A DNA stretch of 64,000 bases from Massilia rubra (GCF_011682065.1 NZ_VUYU01000013.1:118095-182094), one strand, 5' to 3'. Shown: positions 9,157 to 19,956, counted from the stretch's first letter. Made by a program: numbers and translations. Notes: generated by a model not told the origin, from the letters alone.

Positions 9157-9306
9157 GAAGCTTCTTTCAGGTGAGCGACGGATTCGTCGCGACATGCGGT
9201 GTTGGCCGGCCGAGATGACCTTGAACGCCTACGTAACAGCGCTGCGCGCAGTGACCACAGCTGCCGTCTCGCTCTCCGGCTGTCGATTCGCATGCGCGTC
9301 CACGCC

Positions 9307-12300
9307 CTACAGCGAGCGCACGTGGTCCGACAGCACCAGCACCGGCCCGCTCGCCACCAGTACCATTTCGCGCACCATCAAATTGAGCCGCATCTGCACC
9401 GCGTCGCGCAAAGGTCCCTGGATCGGTTTAAACCCGAACATCTTCAGCACCCCCTTCACGATCTCTTCCTGGCTGGCGCCGAAGTGGCGTTCCACCACCT
9501 GGATGATGGCCACCTCAATCTCTTTCGGCGGCAGCATGTCCGCGCGGCGCAGCCCTTCCGAATCGACAAAGGTGCGGTCGCGCGGCGTCACCGGGCTGCC
9601 CGGCTTCCACACAAAGCCGTTCAGGCGCGCCACCAGTCCCTGTGCCACGGCCGCATCGACCGCGCGCTCGGTGGCCGCCGCCATGCGCGGGCCGACCCGC
9701 TGCAAGCCCCAGGTATTGCGCAGCCGGACCACGATTTCGTCCAGGTGCACCGGCCCTTCGATGTAGACGATCTGCTCGACCAGGTCGACCAGCACATCCA
9801 GCGGTGCGTCGTGCAACTCGTAGTCGCCGCCCGGCTTGACCAGCACCGCTTCCACATAGCGGTTCCTGCGCTGCGGCGCTTCCTCGGCCGGCGTGATCGC
9901 CACTTCGGTGAGGATCTCGCGTTCGATCTGCACCCCTTGCGGCGGTGGCGGTTTGTGCAGCTTCTTGCTTTCTTCGGCGCGCAGGTCGAGCGTCTTGCGC
10001 GCTTCGTTGATGGCGACGATCGTGCGCTGTAATTGCTCCTGCGGGCGCTGGAACCAGTCGGTGCTCCAGATGCGGTGGATGATCCAGCCGTGGTCTTCCA
10101 GCACCGCCTGGCGCAGGCGGTCGCGATCGCGCGCGGAACTCGACGAGTGATACGCCGCGCCGTCGCATTCGATCCCCAGCAGGTAGCGCCCCGGACGGTC
10201 CGGGTCGGGAATGGCCAGGTCGATAAAGAAGCCGGCGATGCCTACCTGCGGATGGACCTCGAAGCCGCGCTCCTGGAGTGCGTTCGCAACTTCGACTTCG
10301 AACAGGCTGTCGTAATCGCGCCCGCTGCGCACGGCCATGCCCAGCTGCCCTGTGCGCGCATAGCGCAGGAACAGTTTGAAGGCCTGCACGCCCTTGCCCT
10401 TGCCGCGTTCGAGGTCGATGTCTTCGTCGGTGATCGACGCGAACACCTCGCAGCGGCGCTTGGCGCGGCTGATCAGCACATTGAGGCGTCGTTCGCCGCC
10501 GTCCGCGCTCAACGGCCCGAAACGCATGTTCACCGTGCCGTTGGCATTGCGTCCGTAACCGACCGAAATGAGGATTACATCGCGCTCGTCGCCCTGCACG
10601 TTTTCGAGGTTCTTGATAAAAAACGGCTCGCTCGGATGCGACTGGAAAAAACTCTCGGCGCGCTGGTCGGCGCGCCGCAGCACTTCCAGCTGGTCTTCGA
10701 TCGCCTTGCGCTGCGCCACCGAGAAGGTGGCCACGCCCAGCGAATGCTGCGCCGACTGCAGCGCGTGCCGCATGATGGCCTCGGCCACCGCCTTCGCTTC
10801 CTGCTCGTTGGTGCCGGTGTTGCCGCTGTCGAAAACGCCGTCCGCCACGTGCGTGAACGACAGGCCCATGCCCGCTTCCTGCGTGTACGGACTCGGTACG
10901 ATGAACAGTTTGTTCTCGTAGAACTGGCTGTTCGATACCGCGATCAGCGACTGGTGGCGGCTGCGGTAGTGCCAGCGCAGCATGCGCTGCGGCAGGCCGC
11001 GCGCGGTAAACAGCCCCAGAATGCTTTCGATGTCGGACACCTGGGCTTCGCCGCCGTCGGTTTCCTCTTCGCTGGCATTGTCGTCGGTCAGCTTGGCGAA
11101 AAAGCGCGTCGGCGGCAGCTGGCGTTCATCGCCCACCACCACCACCTGGCGGCAGCGCGCGATGGCGCCGAGGGCGTCGACCGGCTGGATCTGGCTTGCT
11201 TCATCCATCACCAGCAGGTCGAAGGTGAGCAGGCCCGGTGGCAGGAACTGCGCCACCGACAAGGGGCTCATCATCAATACCGGCTTGATCGCCTGGATCG
11301 CCGGCGCTGCCTTGAGCATCAACTGGCGAATCGGCATGTGGCCGCGCCGGCGCGCCAGTTCGCCGCGCAGCACGCCCAGCGGGCCGATCGCGCTGCCGCC
11401 TTGCGGAATGCGCTGGAAGTGCGCACGCGCCACCTGCAGGCCGGCGGCGCGGATGCGCTGGTGGTCCAGTTCCACGAACTGCTGCACTTCGCTGTCGTGC
11501 ACCTGGCCGTCGAAACTGGCCAGGGCCGGTTCGGCGCGCACCTGGGATGCGTACAGCGCTTCGAAATAGCTCATGTTGAACGAGGCCGGGGCCGCGCCGG
11601 TGGCGAGGCGGCCGCTTTCCATCTCGTCGACGAAGCGCGCCATGCCCATCAAACGCGCCATGCCGCTGCGCTCGCGCCAGGTGACCCAGCGCGACAACTG
11701 CTCGGCGTAGGTGATCCAGTCGGCAAAGCGCACCAGCAGGTCGGCAATCGGCACCTGCGCCGCGCTGTCGGCGCCGAACAGCGACTGGGCGTCGGCGCAC
11801 AGCGTTTCGAACAAGCCTTCGAGTTCGTTGTTCCAGGTGATGTAGCCCTGTTCCAGCGCCAGCGCGCGCTGCAAGGGCAGGTTGCGGTCGTCGTGGCGCG
11901 CCACCATCGCCGGCAGCGCCGGATTGGCATTGATCCACTGCGCCGCGCCGATCAAAAAGCTCCAGTCCGAGGCCGCGCCTTGCCAGTGCGAGCCGAACGC
12001 CTGTTCGCCCAGCACGCGCGCGTCGTCGATGCTGGCCGCGATGCGCTGCGCCGTGATCAGGGCGTCCAGCACCGGCAGCAGGTCGGACAAATGGGCCGGC
12101 CGGAACGCCAGTGCGCTGCGCACCGTGCCCAGGGCCGCGTCGAGGGCGACGACAAAGGTGCCCACTTCGGCCAGGTTGGCATGTTCCACCGTCAGGATGT
12201 CGGGGAACATGTGGCGGATCGCCGCGCCGCAGTCGTTCCAGCAGTCGCGCAGCAGGGTCAAGGTGTTGTCGAGCGAGCGCTGGACGTGGTCCACGCGCAC

Positions 12301-14985
12301 GCCGAGGGCAGGGCGGTCGCTCACGCTGGCGGCGATCAGGCGCGGTTCCGGCCCCATGCCGCGCAGGGTGCGCATCCACGCCACCAGGGCGCGCAGCGGC
12401 ACCGGCGACGAGCGCTCGGCGCGCCAGTCGCCGCCGAAGGCGGTGCGTCCCAGCTGGTCGTTCTCGCGCAAGAAGCGCATGGTTTTCTGGCCGGCCGAGA
12501 GGCGGTCCAGGATGTCGATCTGGCTGACCAGCTCAATGTCCGGATTGCGCAGCACCGATTTGATCAGGCCATTGGCGCGCCGCCAGTCGTCGCGCAAAAA
12601 GCGCAGCATGCTGCTGCCGTGGATGGCCAGTGTCTGGCGCACGCCGGTCAGGTCGGTGTCCCAGGCTTCGTCGAGCACCTTGTCGGCCAGGTACGCGCGG
12701 GCCTCGTGCAAGGTGGCCACCGCCTCGGCCAGGTCGGCGGCCTGCTCGATGCCGTGGTCCCAGACGCTGGCCGACAATACCTCGGCGCTGACGTCCGGCG
12801 CGCAGGCGATGCGCTGGCCCAGCACCAGCGCCTTGCCGATTTCGGACAGGGTATCGGTACGCGCCGCGGCGCCCAGGTGTTCGCGCAGGCGTTCGGTGTC
12901 TTGCAGCAGCGTCGGCAACTGCACCGCCAGGCGCGCCAGGCGCCCGAAGGCGGCGTCGCTCATGCCGGCCGGCAGGGGGCGCAGCGCGTGACGCACCGGT
13001 TTCAGGTCGAGGTGCCAGGCGTCGGGCGTGGCTTTGCCTTCCAAAAAGGTGACCAGTTGCGCATATTGCGCGCCCTGTTCCACCAGGTTGGTCATGTCTT
13101 CGCGCTGCGTGGTCCACACCGGCGACGACAAGGCCTGGCGCGACAGGCGCGGCGCGCTGGCCACCCGCTGCGCCATGTCGGCGATGCGGGCAAAATCGGC
13201 GCAGCTGTCGGGCGGGCCCATGTCGAGCGCGGCGGCCAGGGTGGTCTGGCTGGCCGCCAGTTCCGACAAGCCGCTGCTGGCGCGCGTGATGCGTTGGGCG
13301 AGGCGCTCCATTTCGGTCGGCGAGATATTCGTCATGCGCACGCCGCGCCACGGGTGCTGCGAGGGCAGGCCCATCTCGGCCAGGCGCTGCGCCAGTTCGC
13401 TCACCAGTTGGTAGCGCTGCGCGCGTTCGTCCGGGGTCCAGGTTTCGGGCTGGTCGAACGGGTTGTTCAAGGGCGCCACGCGCTGGCGCTGCAGTTCGGT
13501 GATGTGGCCGATCACCTGGTAGGGCGTCAGGCGCGCCACCGGATGCTCGGCGTGCATGCGGTCCGCATGGCCGTTGAGGGTGTCGCGCGCCAGTTGCAGG
13601 CGCGCGTTGAGGGTGGGGGGCAGTTCGCCGCGCGGCGCGCCCAGGTCGGCGGTGCGGCGCAGTTCTTCCAGCAGCACGCGCTTGTTGGCCTTGTTGCTGT
13701 GCAGTTCGAGGCAGGCGTCGCCCACGCCGGCATGATCGAGCCGGCGCTTGACCACGTCCAGCGCGGCCATTTTTTCGGCCACGAACAGCACGCTCTTGCC
13801 ATCGGCGACCGCCGAGGCGATGATGTTGGCAATCGTTTGCGACTTGCCGGTGCCGGGCGGGCCCTGGATCACCAGGTTGCGCCCGCTGCGCACGTCGTGC
13901 ACGGCCAGCGCCTGCGAGCTGTCGCAGTCGACGATGTGCAGCAGTTCGGCGGGCGGGATGACGGCGTCGATCGGGGTGCCGTCCGGGATCGTCAAGGTGT
14001 CGCTGCCAAAGCCGTCCGACAGCAGGCCGCGCATCAGCGGCTGGCCGAGCAGGCCTTGCTGCACCGGCCACACCGACGGATCGAGGTCGCGGTACATCAG
14101 GAATTTGGCGAACGAGAAAAAGCCCATCACCACGTCGTCGGCGAGCACCTTCCAGTTTTCTTTCGAGGCGATCGCCTGCGCGACGTCGTTGATGTAGGCG
14201 GTGGGGTTGAAGTCGTCGCCGGCCTCGAAGGCGGGCAGGGTGATGCCGTGCACGCGGTGCAAAAACGCTTCGAGCGAGAGGTTGGCCGACAGTTCTTCCT
14301 GGCGCCAGCGCAGCTTGAACTGTTCGGCCGCGTTGCCGCGCTGGAGACTGACTGGTATCAGGATCAGCGGCGCGTAGCGGATGTTCCTGGCGTTGGCCGG
14401 GTCGATCCATTTCAGGGTGCCGAGCGTGAGGTACAGGATATTGACGCCCTGTTCTTCTTCCAGGGTGCGGGCGTCGTTGTACAGGTCGAGCAGGCGCTTT
14501 TGCAGGCCCTTGGAGGTCAGCTTGGTCTGCAGCTTGGTGTCGTTATGGCGCAGCATGACGCCGTTTTCATCGACTTCCTCGTCGGGCTGGGCCAGTTCGT
14601 CGAGCACGCCGGCGTCTTCGGCCAGCTGCGCCGCGGTGGCCACGAAGGCCGCGCTGTGCCCGGGCAGGAAGGTGAGCGCGCGGTTTTCCGTGACCAGCAT
14701 GCGGAAAATATCGCTCGAACGCTCGTCGATCACGTCGATGATGCGGGTCGACTTGGCCGAACGCGGGATGTTCAGCAGCCGGTTGCGGGCCGACAGGTCG
14801 AGCAGCTCCATGCGCGCGCGCTCGAGCTTGTCGTGCGCGCTCAGGTTGCGATCAAGGAATTCCGAGATCTTTTCCTGCGCCGCATCGGGCGCCGCGCCGG
14901 CCACCGGTTCGGGCGCAGCATCGGCCGTGCCCTCGACCACGCCATCAGTCACGGGATCGATCTTCTTGCTTTCAGCTTCACTCAT
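9307..14985 (-). CDS. giant DUF4011 / SF1 helicase-nuclease / DUF3320 protein
   Basis: 1892 residues. Order: acidic Ala-rich tail (1-35); DUF4011-like region ('LDLSARNRLLNIPR', about 60-75); Walker A 'GPPGTGKSQT' (about 375); a long helical insert; helicase motif II 'VMDEASQIQP' (about 1260) and motif III 'GDERQLPP' (about 1283); motif V 'NVQGDERDVILIS' (about 1465); motif VI 'LNVLISRAKRR' (about 1500). A restriction-endonuclease-like DUF559/Vsr-type domain follows ('LGIECDGAAYHSS...DRLRQAVLEDHGW', about 1610-1655), then a C-terminal DUF3320 region. Such proteins use ATP to move on or open nucleic acid and carry a nuclease fold; members are frequent in defence islands, but no experimental role can be claimed here. 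It starts three bases after the ppsR stop. Confidence 0.88.
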   Translation of the reverse strand: MSEAESKKIDPVTDGVVEGTADAAPEPVAGAAPDAAQEKISEFLDRNLSAHDKLERARMELLDLSARNRLLNIPRSAKSTRIIDVIDERSSDIFRMLVTENRALTFLPGHSAAFVATAAQLAEDAGVLDELAQPDEEVDENGVMLRHNDTKLQTKLTSKGLQKRLLDLYNDARTLEEEQGVNILYLTLGTLKWIDPANARNIRYAPLILIPVSLQRGNAAEQFKLRWRQEELSANLSLEAFLHRVHGITLPAFEAGDDFNPTAYINDVAQAIASKENWKVLADDVVMGFFSFAKFLMYRDLDPSVWPVQQGLLGQPLMRGLLSDGFGSDTLTIPDGTPIDAVIPPAELLHIVDCDSSQALAVHDVRSGRNLVIQGPPGTGKSQTIANIIASAVADGKSVLFVAEKMAALDVVKRRLDHAGVGDACLELHSNKANKRVLLEELRRTADLGAPRGELPPTLNARLQLARDTLNGHADRMHAEHPVARLTPYQVIGHITELQRQRVAPLNNPFDQPETWTPDERAQRYQLVSELAQRLAEMGLPSQHPWRGVRMTNISPTEMERLAQRITRASSGLSELAASQTTLAAALDMGPPDSCADFARIADMAQRVASAPRLSRQALSSPVWTTQREDMTNLVEQGAQYAQLVTFLEGKATPDAWHLDLKPVRHALRPLPAGMSDAAFGRLARLAVQLPTLLQDTERLREHLGAAARTDTLSEIGKALVLGQRIACAPDVSAEVLSASVWDHGIEQAADLAEAVATLHEARAYLADKVLDEAWDTDLTGVRQTLAIHGSSMLRFLRDDWRRANGLIKSVLRNPDIELVSQIDILDRLSAGQKTMRFLRENDQLGRTAFGGDWRAERSSPVPLRALVAWMRTLRGMGPEPRLIAASVSDRPALGVRVDHVQRSLDNTLTLLRDCWNDCGAAIRHMFPDILTVEHANLAEVGTFVVALDAALGTVRSALAFRPAHLSDLLPVLDALITAQRIAASIDDARVLGEQAFGSHWQGAASDWSFLIGAAQWINANPALPAMVARHDDRNLPLQRALALEQGYITWNNELEGLFETLCADAQSLFGADSAAQVPIADLLVRFADWITYAEQLSRWVTWRERSGMARLMGMARFVDEMESGRLATGAAPASFNMSYFEALYASQVRAEPALASFDGQVHDSEVQQFVELDHQRIRAAGLQVARAHFQRIPQGGSAIGPLGVLRGELARRRGHMPIRQLMLKAAPAIQAIKPVLMMSPLSVAQFLPPGLLTFDLLVMDEASQIQPVDALGAIARCRQVVVVGDERQLPPTRFFAKLTDDNASEEETDGGEAQVSDIESILGLFTARGLPQRMLRWHYRSRHQSLIAVSNSQFYENKLFIVPSPYTQEAGMGLSFTHVADGVFDSGNTGTNEQEAKAVAEAIMRHALQSAQHSLGVATFSVAQRKAIEDQLEVLRRADQRAESFFQSHPSEPFFIKNLENVQGDERDVILISVGYGRNANGTVNMRFGPLSADGGERRLNVLISRAKRRCEVFASITDEDIDLERGKGKGVQAFKLFLRYARTGQLGMAVRSGRDYDSLFEVEVANALQERGFEVHPQVGIAGFFIDLAIPDPDRPGRYLLGIECDGAAYHSSSSARDRDRLRQAVLEDHGWIIHRIWSTDWFQRPQEQLQRTIVAINEARKTLDLRAEESKKLHKPPPPQGVQIEREILTEVAITPAEEAPQRRNRYVEAVLVKPGGDYELHDAPLDVLVDLVEQIVYIEGPVHLDEIVVRLRNTWGLQRVGPRMAAATERAVDAAVAQGLVARLNGFVWKPGSPVTPRDRTFVDSEGLRRADMLPPKEIEVAIIQVVERHFGASQEEIVKGVLKMFGFKPIQGPLRDAVQMRLNLMVREMVLVASGPVLVLSDHVRSL

Positions 14986-14988
14986 GAA

Positions 14989-15837
14989 TTAATACTCGCG
15001 CCGATCCGGTTTGATTTCCTGCAAAATGGTGGTGGCGATTTCCTCGATGGACTTGGTGGTCGACGACAGCCAGCGGATGCCTTCGCGCTTCATCATCAGC
15101 TCGGCCTCGTTGACTTCGTAGCGGCAATTCTCGATCGACGCGTACTTGCTGCCGGCGCGCCGCTCATGGCGGATTTCGGACAGGCGCTCCGGCGTGATCG
15201 ACAACCCAAAAATCTTGTCGCGGAACGGCGGCAGCGACGAGGGCAGGCGGCCGCGCTCGAAATCGTCGGGAATGAGCGGATAGTTGGCCGCTTTGATGCC
15301 GTACTGCATCGCCAGGTACAAGCTGGTCGGGGTCTTGCCCGAGCGCGACACGCCCACCAGAATCACGTCGGCGGCCGACAGGTTCTTGTGCGACTGCCCA
15401 TCGTCATGCGCCAGCGAGAAATTGATCGCTTCGATGCGGTTCTTGTACTCTTGGCTGTCGACAATATTGTGCGAGCGCCCGATGGTGTGGGTCGACTTGA
15501 CGCCCAGTTCCTGTTCCAGTGGGGCAACAAAAGTCTGGATCAAGTCCATATGCATGCCGCGCGACTGCCGAATCACGTTCGACAGGTCGGGCTTGACCAG
15601 GGTCGAAAACACGATCGGCCGCTGGCCGTCGGTGGTCAAGGCCTCGTTGATCTTGCGCGCCGCGTCGTACGCCTTGTCGAGCGTATCGATAAACGGCAGG
15701 CGTACCTGGCGGAAACGCATTTCGAACTGGGTGAGGACGGCGTGGCCGAATGTCTCTGCGGTAATACCTGTGCCGTCGGAAACGAAAAACACGGTCCGGG
15801 CGGAGGTGGGCAGGGGTGGGCGTGGTTCTGTGGTCAT
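14989..15837 (-). CDS. ppsR: PEP synthase regulatory protein (bifunctional kinase/pyrophosphorylase)
   Basis: 282 residues, DUF299/PSRP family. It switches PEP synthase off and on by ADP-dependent phosphorylation of a threonine and phosphate-dependent removal. Visible marks: '[17 protein letters not shown]' at the N-terminus, the nucleotide loop '[15 protein letters not shown]' in the middle, and '[16 protein letters not shown]' near the C-terminus. The frame is 40 codons longer upstream, but [10 protein letters not shown] (ATG 15835-15837) just before the conserved start is the likely N-terminus. It is divergent from its target gene ppsA, with 179 bases of shared promoter region between them. 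Confidence 0.95.
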   Translation of the reverse strand: MTTEPRPPLPTSARTVFFVSDGTGITAETFGHAVLTQFEMRFRQVRLPFIDTLDKAYDAARKINEALTTDGQRPIVFSTLVKPDLSNVIRQSRGMHMDLIQTFVAPLEQELGVKSTHTIGRSHNIVDSQEYKNRIEAINFSLAHDDGQSHKNLSAADVILVGVSRSGKTPTSLYLAMQYGIKAANYPLIPDDFERGRLPSSLPPFRDKIFGLSITPERLSEIRHERRAGSKYASIENCRYEVNEAELMMKREGIRWLSSTTKSIEEIATTILQEIKPDRREY

Positions 15838-16016
15838 ATTTGTCGTGTCGGCTTCCTGTGCTGCCAATGTTTCAAGTTGTGCGCTGTAAATTCGCGGCGC
15901 AAGCTGTAAAATGCTCTGCAACGCATCAATTGTGCGGCACGGCCCCAAGAATAACAAGAAAACATAGTCAGTTCCGCCCTGCGACCAGATTTCTACTATC
16001 AGTAAGGGTGTTTGTT

Positions 16017-18449
16017 ATGACCAACTTGTCTACCGCAGCATTGAAGGAACCGGATCGCACTGGCGTCTACGTGGCATCGTTCGAAACATTGCGCATGACG
16101 GATGTCGAATCCGTCGGCGGCAAAAACGCTTCGCTCGGTGAAATGATCAGCCAACTGGCTGGCGCCGGCGTGCGCGTGCCGGGCGGCTTTGCCACCACGG
16201 CCGACGCCTTCCGCGACTTCCTGGCGCACGGCGTCGACGGCGGCCCATCGCTGGGCGACCGTATCGCGACCCGCCTCGAAGGCTTGAACATCGACGACGT
16301 GCGCTCGCTCGCCGTCGCCGGCGCCGAGATCCGCAAGTGGATCGTCGAAACGCCGTTCCAGGCCCGCCTGGAAGAAGAAATCCGCACCTTCTACGCGCGC
16401 CTGGTGGCCGATTCCGAAGTCGAAATGTCGTTCGCCGTGCGTTCCTCGGCCACCGCCGAAGACTTGCCGGATGCGTCTTTCGCCGGCCAGCAGGAGAGTT
16501 TTTTGAACGTGGTCGGGATCGACAATGTCTTGGAGGCGATGAAGCACGTGTTCGCGTCGCTGTACAACGACCGCGCCATTTCCTACCGCGTGCACAAGGG
16601 CTTTACCCACGCCGAAGTGGCCTTGTCGGCCGGCGTGCAGCGCATGGTGCGCTCGGACCTGGGCGCCGCCGGCGTGATGTTTACCATCGATACCGAATCG
16701 GGTTTTAAGGACGTGGTGTTTGTCACCTCCAGCTATGGCCTGGGCGAGACGGTGGTGCAGGGCGCGGTCAATCCCGACGAATTCTATGTGCATAAACCGA
16801 TGCTGGAACAGGGCAAGTCGCCTGTGATCCGCCGCAATATCGGCTCCAAGCTGGTGAAGATGGAATTTACCAGCGAGGCCAAGGCCGGCCGCTCGGTCAA
16901 GACCGTCGACGTGCCGATCGAAATGCGCAACCGTTATTCGCTCAATGACGCCGAAGTGGTGGAACTGGCCAAGTACGCCGTCATCATCGAAAACCACTAC
17001 GGCCGTCCGATGGACATCGAGTGGGGCAAGGATGGCCGCGACGGCAAACTGTACATCCTGCAAGCGCGTCCCGAGACCGTCAAGTCGCAGCAAAAAGCCA
17101 CCGACGCCCAGCAGCGCTTCAAGCTCAAAGGCAGCGGCACGGTGCTGGCGCAGGGCCGCGCCATCGGCCAGAAGATCGGCGCGGGCCGCGTGCGCGTGAT
17201 TCACGATCCGTCCGAAATGGAACGGGTGCAGCCGGGCGACGTGCTGGTGGCCGACATGACCGACCCGAACTGGGAACCGGTGATGAAGCGCGCATCGGCC
17301 ATTGTCACCAACCGTGGCGGGCGTACCTGCCACGCGGCGATCATCGCGCGCGAACTGGGCGTGCCGGCCGTTGTCGGTTGCGGCGACGCCACCGAAACAC
17401 TGAAAGACGGCATGCTGGTCACCGTCTCCTGCGCCGAAGGCGACGAGGGCATGATCTACGACGGCTTGCTGGAAACGGAAGTGTCGGAAGTGGCGCGCGG
17501 CGAACTGCCGCCAATCGCCACCAAGATTATGATGAACGTCGGGAACCCGCAGCTGGCCTTCGACTTCCAGTCGATTCCGAACGGCGGCGTGGGCCTGGCG
17601 CGCCTGGAGTTCATCATCAATAACAATATTGGTGTGCACCCGAAAGCGATTCTCGAGTATCCGAACATCGATGCGGACCTGAAAAAAGCGGTGGAGTCGG
17701 TCGCGCGCGGGCATGCCTCGCCAAAGGCGTTCTACGTCGACAAGCTGGCCGAAGGGATTGCGACGATTGCCGCCGCCTTCTGGCCGAAGCCGGTCATCGT
17801 GCGCCTGTCCGACTTCAAGTCGAACGAGTACAAGAAGCTGATCGGCGGTTCGCGCTACGAGCCGGATGAAGAAAACCCGATGCTCGGTTTCCGTGGCGCC
17901 GCGCGTTACCTGTCGCCGGACTTTGCCGAGTCGTTCGAGATGGAATGCGCCGCCATGAAACGCGTGCGCAACGACATGGGCCTGACCAACGTCGAGATCA
18001 TGGTGCCGTTCGTGCGTACCCTCGGCCAGGCCGAAAAAGTGGTCAACCTGCTGGCCAAGAATGGTCTCAAGCGCGGCGAAAACGGCCTGCGCCTGATCAT
18101 GATGTGCGAAGTGCCGTCGAATGCGATCCTGGCTAACGAGTTCCTGCAGCACTTCGACGGTTTCTCGATCGGTTCCAACGACCTGACCCAGCTGACCCTG
18201 GGCCTGGACCGCGATTCTGGCATGGCGCTGCTGGCGGCCGATTTCGACGAGCGCGATCCGGCGGTCAAGGCGCTGCTGTCGATGGCGATCAAGGCTTGCC
18301 GCGACCAGGGCAAGTACATCGGCATCTGCGGCCAGGGGCCGTCCGACCATCCGGACTTTGCGGCATGGCTGATGGGCGAAGGCATCGAGTCGATGTCCTT
18401 GAATCCCGATTCGGTGATCGATACCTGGCAGAAGCTGGCCGCGTTGTAA
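16017..18449 (+). CDS. ppsA: phosphoenolpyruvate synthase
   Basis: 810 residues, the usual length. Converts pyruvate + ATP + water to PEP + AMP + phosphate for gluconeogenesis. N-terminal ATP-grasp domain ('[12 protein letters not shown]', '[19 protein letters not shown]'), central swivelling domain with the phosphorylated histidine in '[15 protein letters not shown]', and a C-terminal PEP/pyruvate barrel with '[15 protein letters not shown]' and '[13 protein letters not shown]' (catalytic Cys). The ATG at 16017 has an AAGGG eight bases upstream; the longer frame is a run-through of the promoter region. Regulated by the divergently encoded ppsR product. Confidence 0.97.
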   Translation: MTNLSTAALKEPDRTGVYVASFETLRMTDVESVGGKNASLGEMISQLAGAGVRVPGGFATTADAFRDFLAHGVDGGPSLGDRIATRLEGLNIDDVRSLAVAGAEIRKWIVETPFQARLEEEIRTFYARLVADSEVEMSFAVRSSATAEDLPDASFAGQQESFLNVVGIDNVLEAMKHVFASLYNDRAISYRVHKGFTHAEVALSAGVQRMVRSDLGAAGVMFTIDTESGFKDVVFVTSSYGLGETVVQGAVNPDEFYVHKPMLEQGKSPVIRRNIGSKLVKMEFTSEAKAGRSVKTVDVPIEMRNRYSLNDAEVVELAKYAVIIENHYGRPMDIEWGKDGRDGKLYILQARPETVKSQQKATDAQQRFKLKGSGTVLAQGRAIGQKIGAGRVRVIHDPSEMERVQPGDVLVADMTDPNWEPVMKRASAIVTNRGGRTCHAAIIARELGVPAVVGCGDATETLKDGMLVTVSCAEGDEGMIYDGLLETEVSEVARGELPPIATKIMMNVGNPQLAFDFQSIPNGGVGLARLEFIINNNIGVHPKAILEYPNIDADLKKAVESVARGHASPKAFYVDKLAEGIATIAAAFWPKPVIVRLSDFKSNEYKKLIGGSRYEPDEENPMLGFRGAARYLSPDFAESFEMECAAMKRVRNDMGLTNVEIMVPFVRTLGQAEKVVNLLAKNGLKRGENGLRLIMMCEVPSNAILANEFLQHFDGFSIGSNDLTQLTLGLDRDSGMALLAADFDERDPAVKALLSMAIKACRDQGKYIGICGQGPSDHPDFAAWLMGEGIESMSLNPDSVIDTWQKLAAL

Positions 18450-18489
18450 TACATCGGTACCCGGCGTGACTGCGCCGGTGCGACCATCG

Positions 18490-18529
18490 AACCCGTCGTT
18501 TCTGTCAATTGCGGAAACGACGGGTTTTT
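18490..18529 (+). terminator. rho-independent terminator of ppsA
   Basis: Perfect stem of AACCCGTCGTTTC (18490-18502) with GAAACGACGGGTT (18514-18526), an 11-base loop, and a run of T. It lies between the convergent ppsA and tetR-family genes. Confidence 0.9.
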
Positions 18530-18533
18530 CGTT

Positions 18534-19166
18534 TCAGGCCCGCGCCAGCCGCTCCAGGTACGCGCAGAACATATCGGCCATGGCATCGGCATAGGCTGCG
18601 ATTTCCGGCAAGGTGCGAGGGCTTTCCGAAAAATCCTTCCCCACGGTACTCATTGTCGCGGTGACCAAGTCGCAGGCCAGCGCGCGGCTGGCGTGAGCGG
18701 CATGCGGCAGCAGCTCCTGCATGAAGTCCTGGAAGATGTTGCCCCCGGCAGTCTTCGCCGCCTGCGCTTCCGGCGCATCGCGGTAGAGCGGCGCCGCGTC
18801 GCCCAGCGCCACGCGCATGCCGGCTTCCTCGCACTCGGAGCGGATGAAGGCGTGTACCAGCGCGCGCAGCCGTTCGGGCGCCGGCTTGTCGCGCTCCTCC
18901 AGGATCGTGCGCAGCATGTCCGTGGTCTGCTGCCATTCGTCGCCTTGCAGCCGGAACAGGATGGCCGCCTTGTTCGGGAAATACTGGTACACCGAGCCGA
19001 TACTCACGCCCGCCCGCTCGGCCACCCGCGCCGTCGTAAACCGCGGCGCCCCTTCCTGCTCCAAAACCTGAACAGCCGCTTCCAGGATTGCCGACACGAG
19101 TTCGGTCGAACGGGCCTGCTTGGGCGCCTTGCGCGAGGAGATTTGCGGGGTCGGACGTTTGCTCAT
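18534..19166 (-). CDS. TetR/AcrR-family transcriptional regulator
   Basis: 210 residues. The N-terminal helix-turn-helix is clear: 'AILEAAVQVLEQEG' then 'FTTARVAERAGVSIGSVYQYFPNKAAIL', the canonical TetR recognition helix. The C-terminal two-thirds is the variable ligand-binding and dimer domain. It is divergent from the methyltransferase gene starting at 19297, and the gap between them carries a spaced inverted repeat, so autoregulation and control of that gene are likely. Confidence 0.92.
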   Translation of the reverse strand: MSKRPTPQISSRKAPKQARSTELVSAILEAAVQVLEQEGAPRFTTARVAERAGVSIGSVYQYFPNKAAILFRLQGDEWQQTTDMLRTILEERDKPAPERLRALVHAFIRSECEEAGMRVALGDAAPLYRDAPEAQAAKTAGGNIFQDFMQELLPHAAHASRALACDLVTATMSTVGKDFSESPRTLPEIAAYADAMADMFCAYLERLARA

Positions 19167-19187
19167 GGGTACCCCTGGAAGCGCAAA

Positions 19188-19253
19188 AAAATGCGATTAG
19201 AAAATGTGACTGATTCCTCATATTATAACAACACGACGAACTAGTCGCATTTC
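19188..19253. promoter_or_regulatory. spaced inverted repeat, candidate TetR operator
   Basis: AAAATGCGATTAG (19188-19200) and CTAGTCGCATTTC (19241-19253) are inverted copies, 11 of 13 positions matching, 40 bases apart, in the promoter region between the divergent tetR-family and methyltransferase genes. A looping or two-dimer operator would fit this arrangement. Confidence 0.5.
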
Positions 19254-19296
19254 TTAACCGGGCGCCGAGCGCGTCCACATTCGGATTGGACCCATC

Positions 19297-19956
19297 ATGA
19301 CCAACACATTGACTACCGCTCCGCTGCCGGCCTTGCTGGAGCGCCTGTTCGCCCAAGCGGCATCGGCCACCAGCCCCGCGCTGGCAAGCATGTCGCAGGA
19401 AGAGCGCGAGCGTCTCATGCTCAGCAAAACCGGTTACGTGGAGTTGTACAGCCGCCTGAAGGACCTCTGGCTGCCCGTCTCGCGCGACACCGGCACCTTG
19501 CTTTACATGCTGGCGCGCAGCACGCGCGCCCGCTCCATCGTCGAATTCGGCACCTCCTTCGGCATCTCGACCCTGCACCTGGCCGCCGCCCTGCGCGACA
19601 ACGGCGGCGGGCGCCTGATCACCAGCGAATTCGAGCCGTCCAAGGTGGCGAAGGCGCGCGAGCACCTCACTGAAGGCGGCCTGATCGATCTGGTAGAGAT
19701 CCGGGAAGGCGATGCGCTCCACACCCTGGCCGCCGGCCTGCCCGATTCGGTCGACCTGCTGCTGCTCGATGGCGCCAAGGCGCTGTACCGCGACGTGCTG
19801 GCGCTGCTGGAAGGACGCTTGCGGCCGGGCGCCCTGGTCATCGCCGACAACGCCGATCACAGCCCGGAATACCTGGCGTACGTGCGCGCGCCCGGCAGCG
19901 GCTTTTTGTCGGTTCCGTTTGCGGGCGATGTGGAAGTGTCGCTCAAGCTGGGCTGA
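19297..19956 (+). CDS. class I SAM-dependent O-methyltransferase
   Basis: 219 residues. The SAM-binding motif I is 'IVEFGTSFGISTLHLAAAL', followed by the acidic ribose-binding strand 'LITSEFEPSKVAKARE' and motif 'DLLLLDGAKALYRDVL', the layout of catechol/caffeoyl-CoA-type O-methyltransferases. The N-terminal 70 residues are helical and probably form a lid. Substrate unknown. Transcribed away from the TetR-family gene, which probably controls it. Confidence 0.85.
   Translation: MTNTLTTAPLPALLERLFAQAASATSPALASMSQEERERLMLSKTGYVELYSRLKDLWLPVSRDTGTLLYMLARSTRARSIVEFGTSFGISTLHLAAALRDNGGGRLITSEFEPSKVAKAREHLTEGGLIDLVEIREGDALHTLAAGLPDSVDLLLLDGAKALYRDVLALLEGRLRPGALVIADNADHSPEYLAYVRAPGSGFLSVPFAGDVEVSLKLG

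Noticed and set aside
10033..15909. A 1958-codon open frame on the plus strand, opposite the helicase and ppsR genes
   Set aside because: Antisense shadow in G+C-rich DNA. It has no domain signature, is rich in Arg/His/Gln/Val low-complexity sequence, and covers two genes with clear motifs on the minus strand.
15999..18350. A 783-codon minus-strand frame opposite ppsA
   Set aside because: Shadow of ppsA; His/Arg-rich without motifs.
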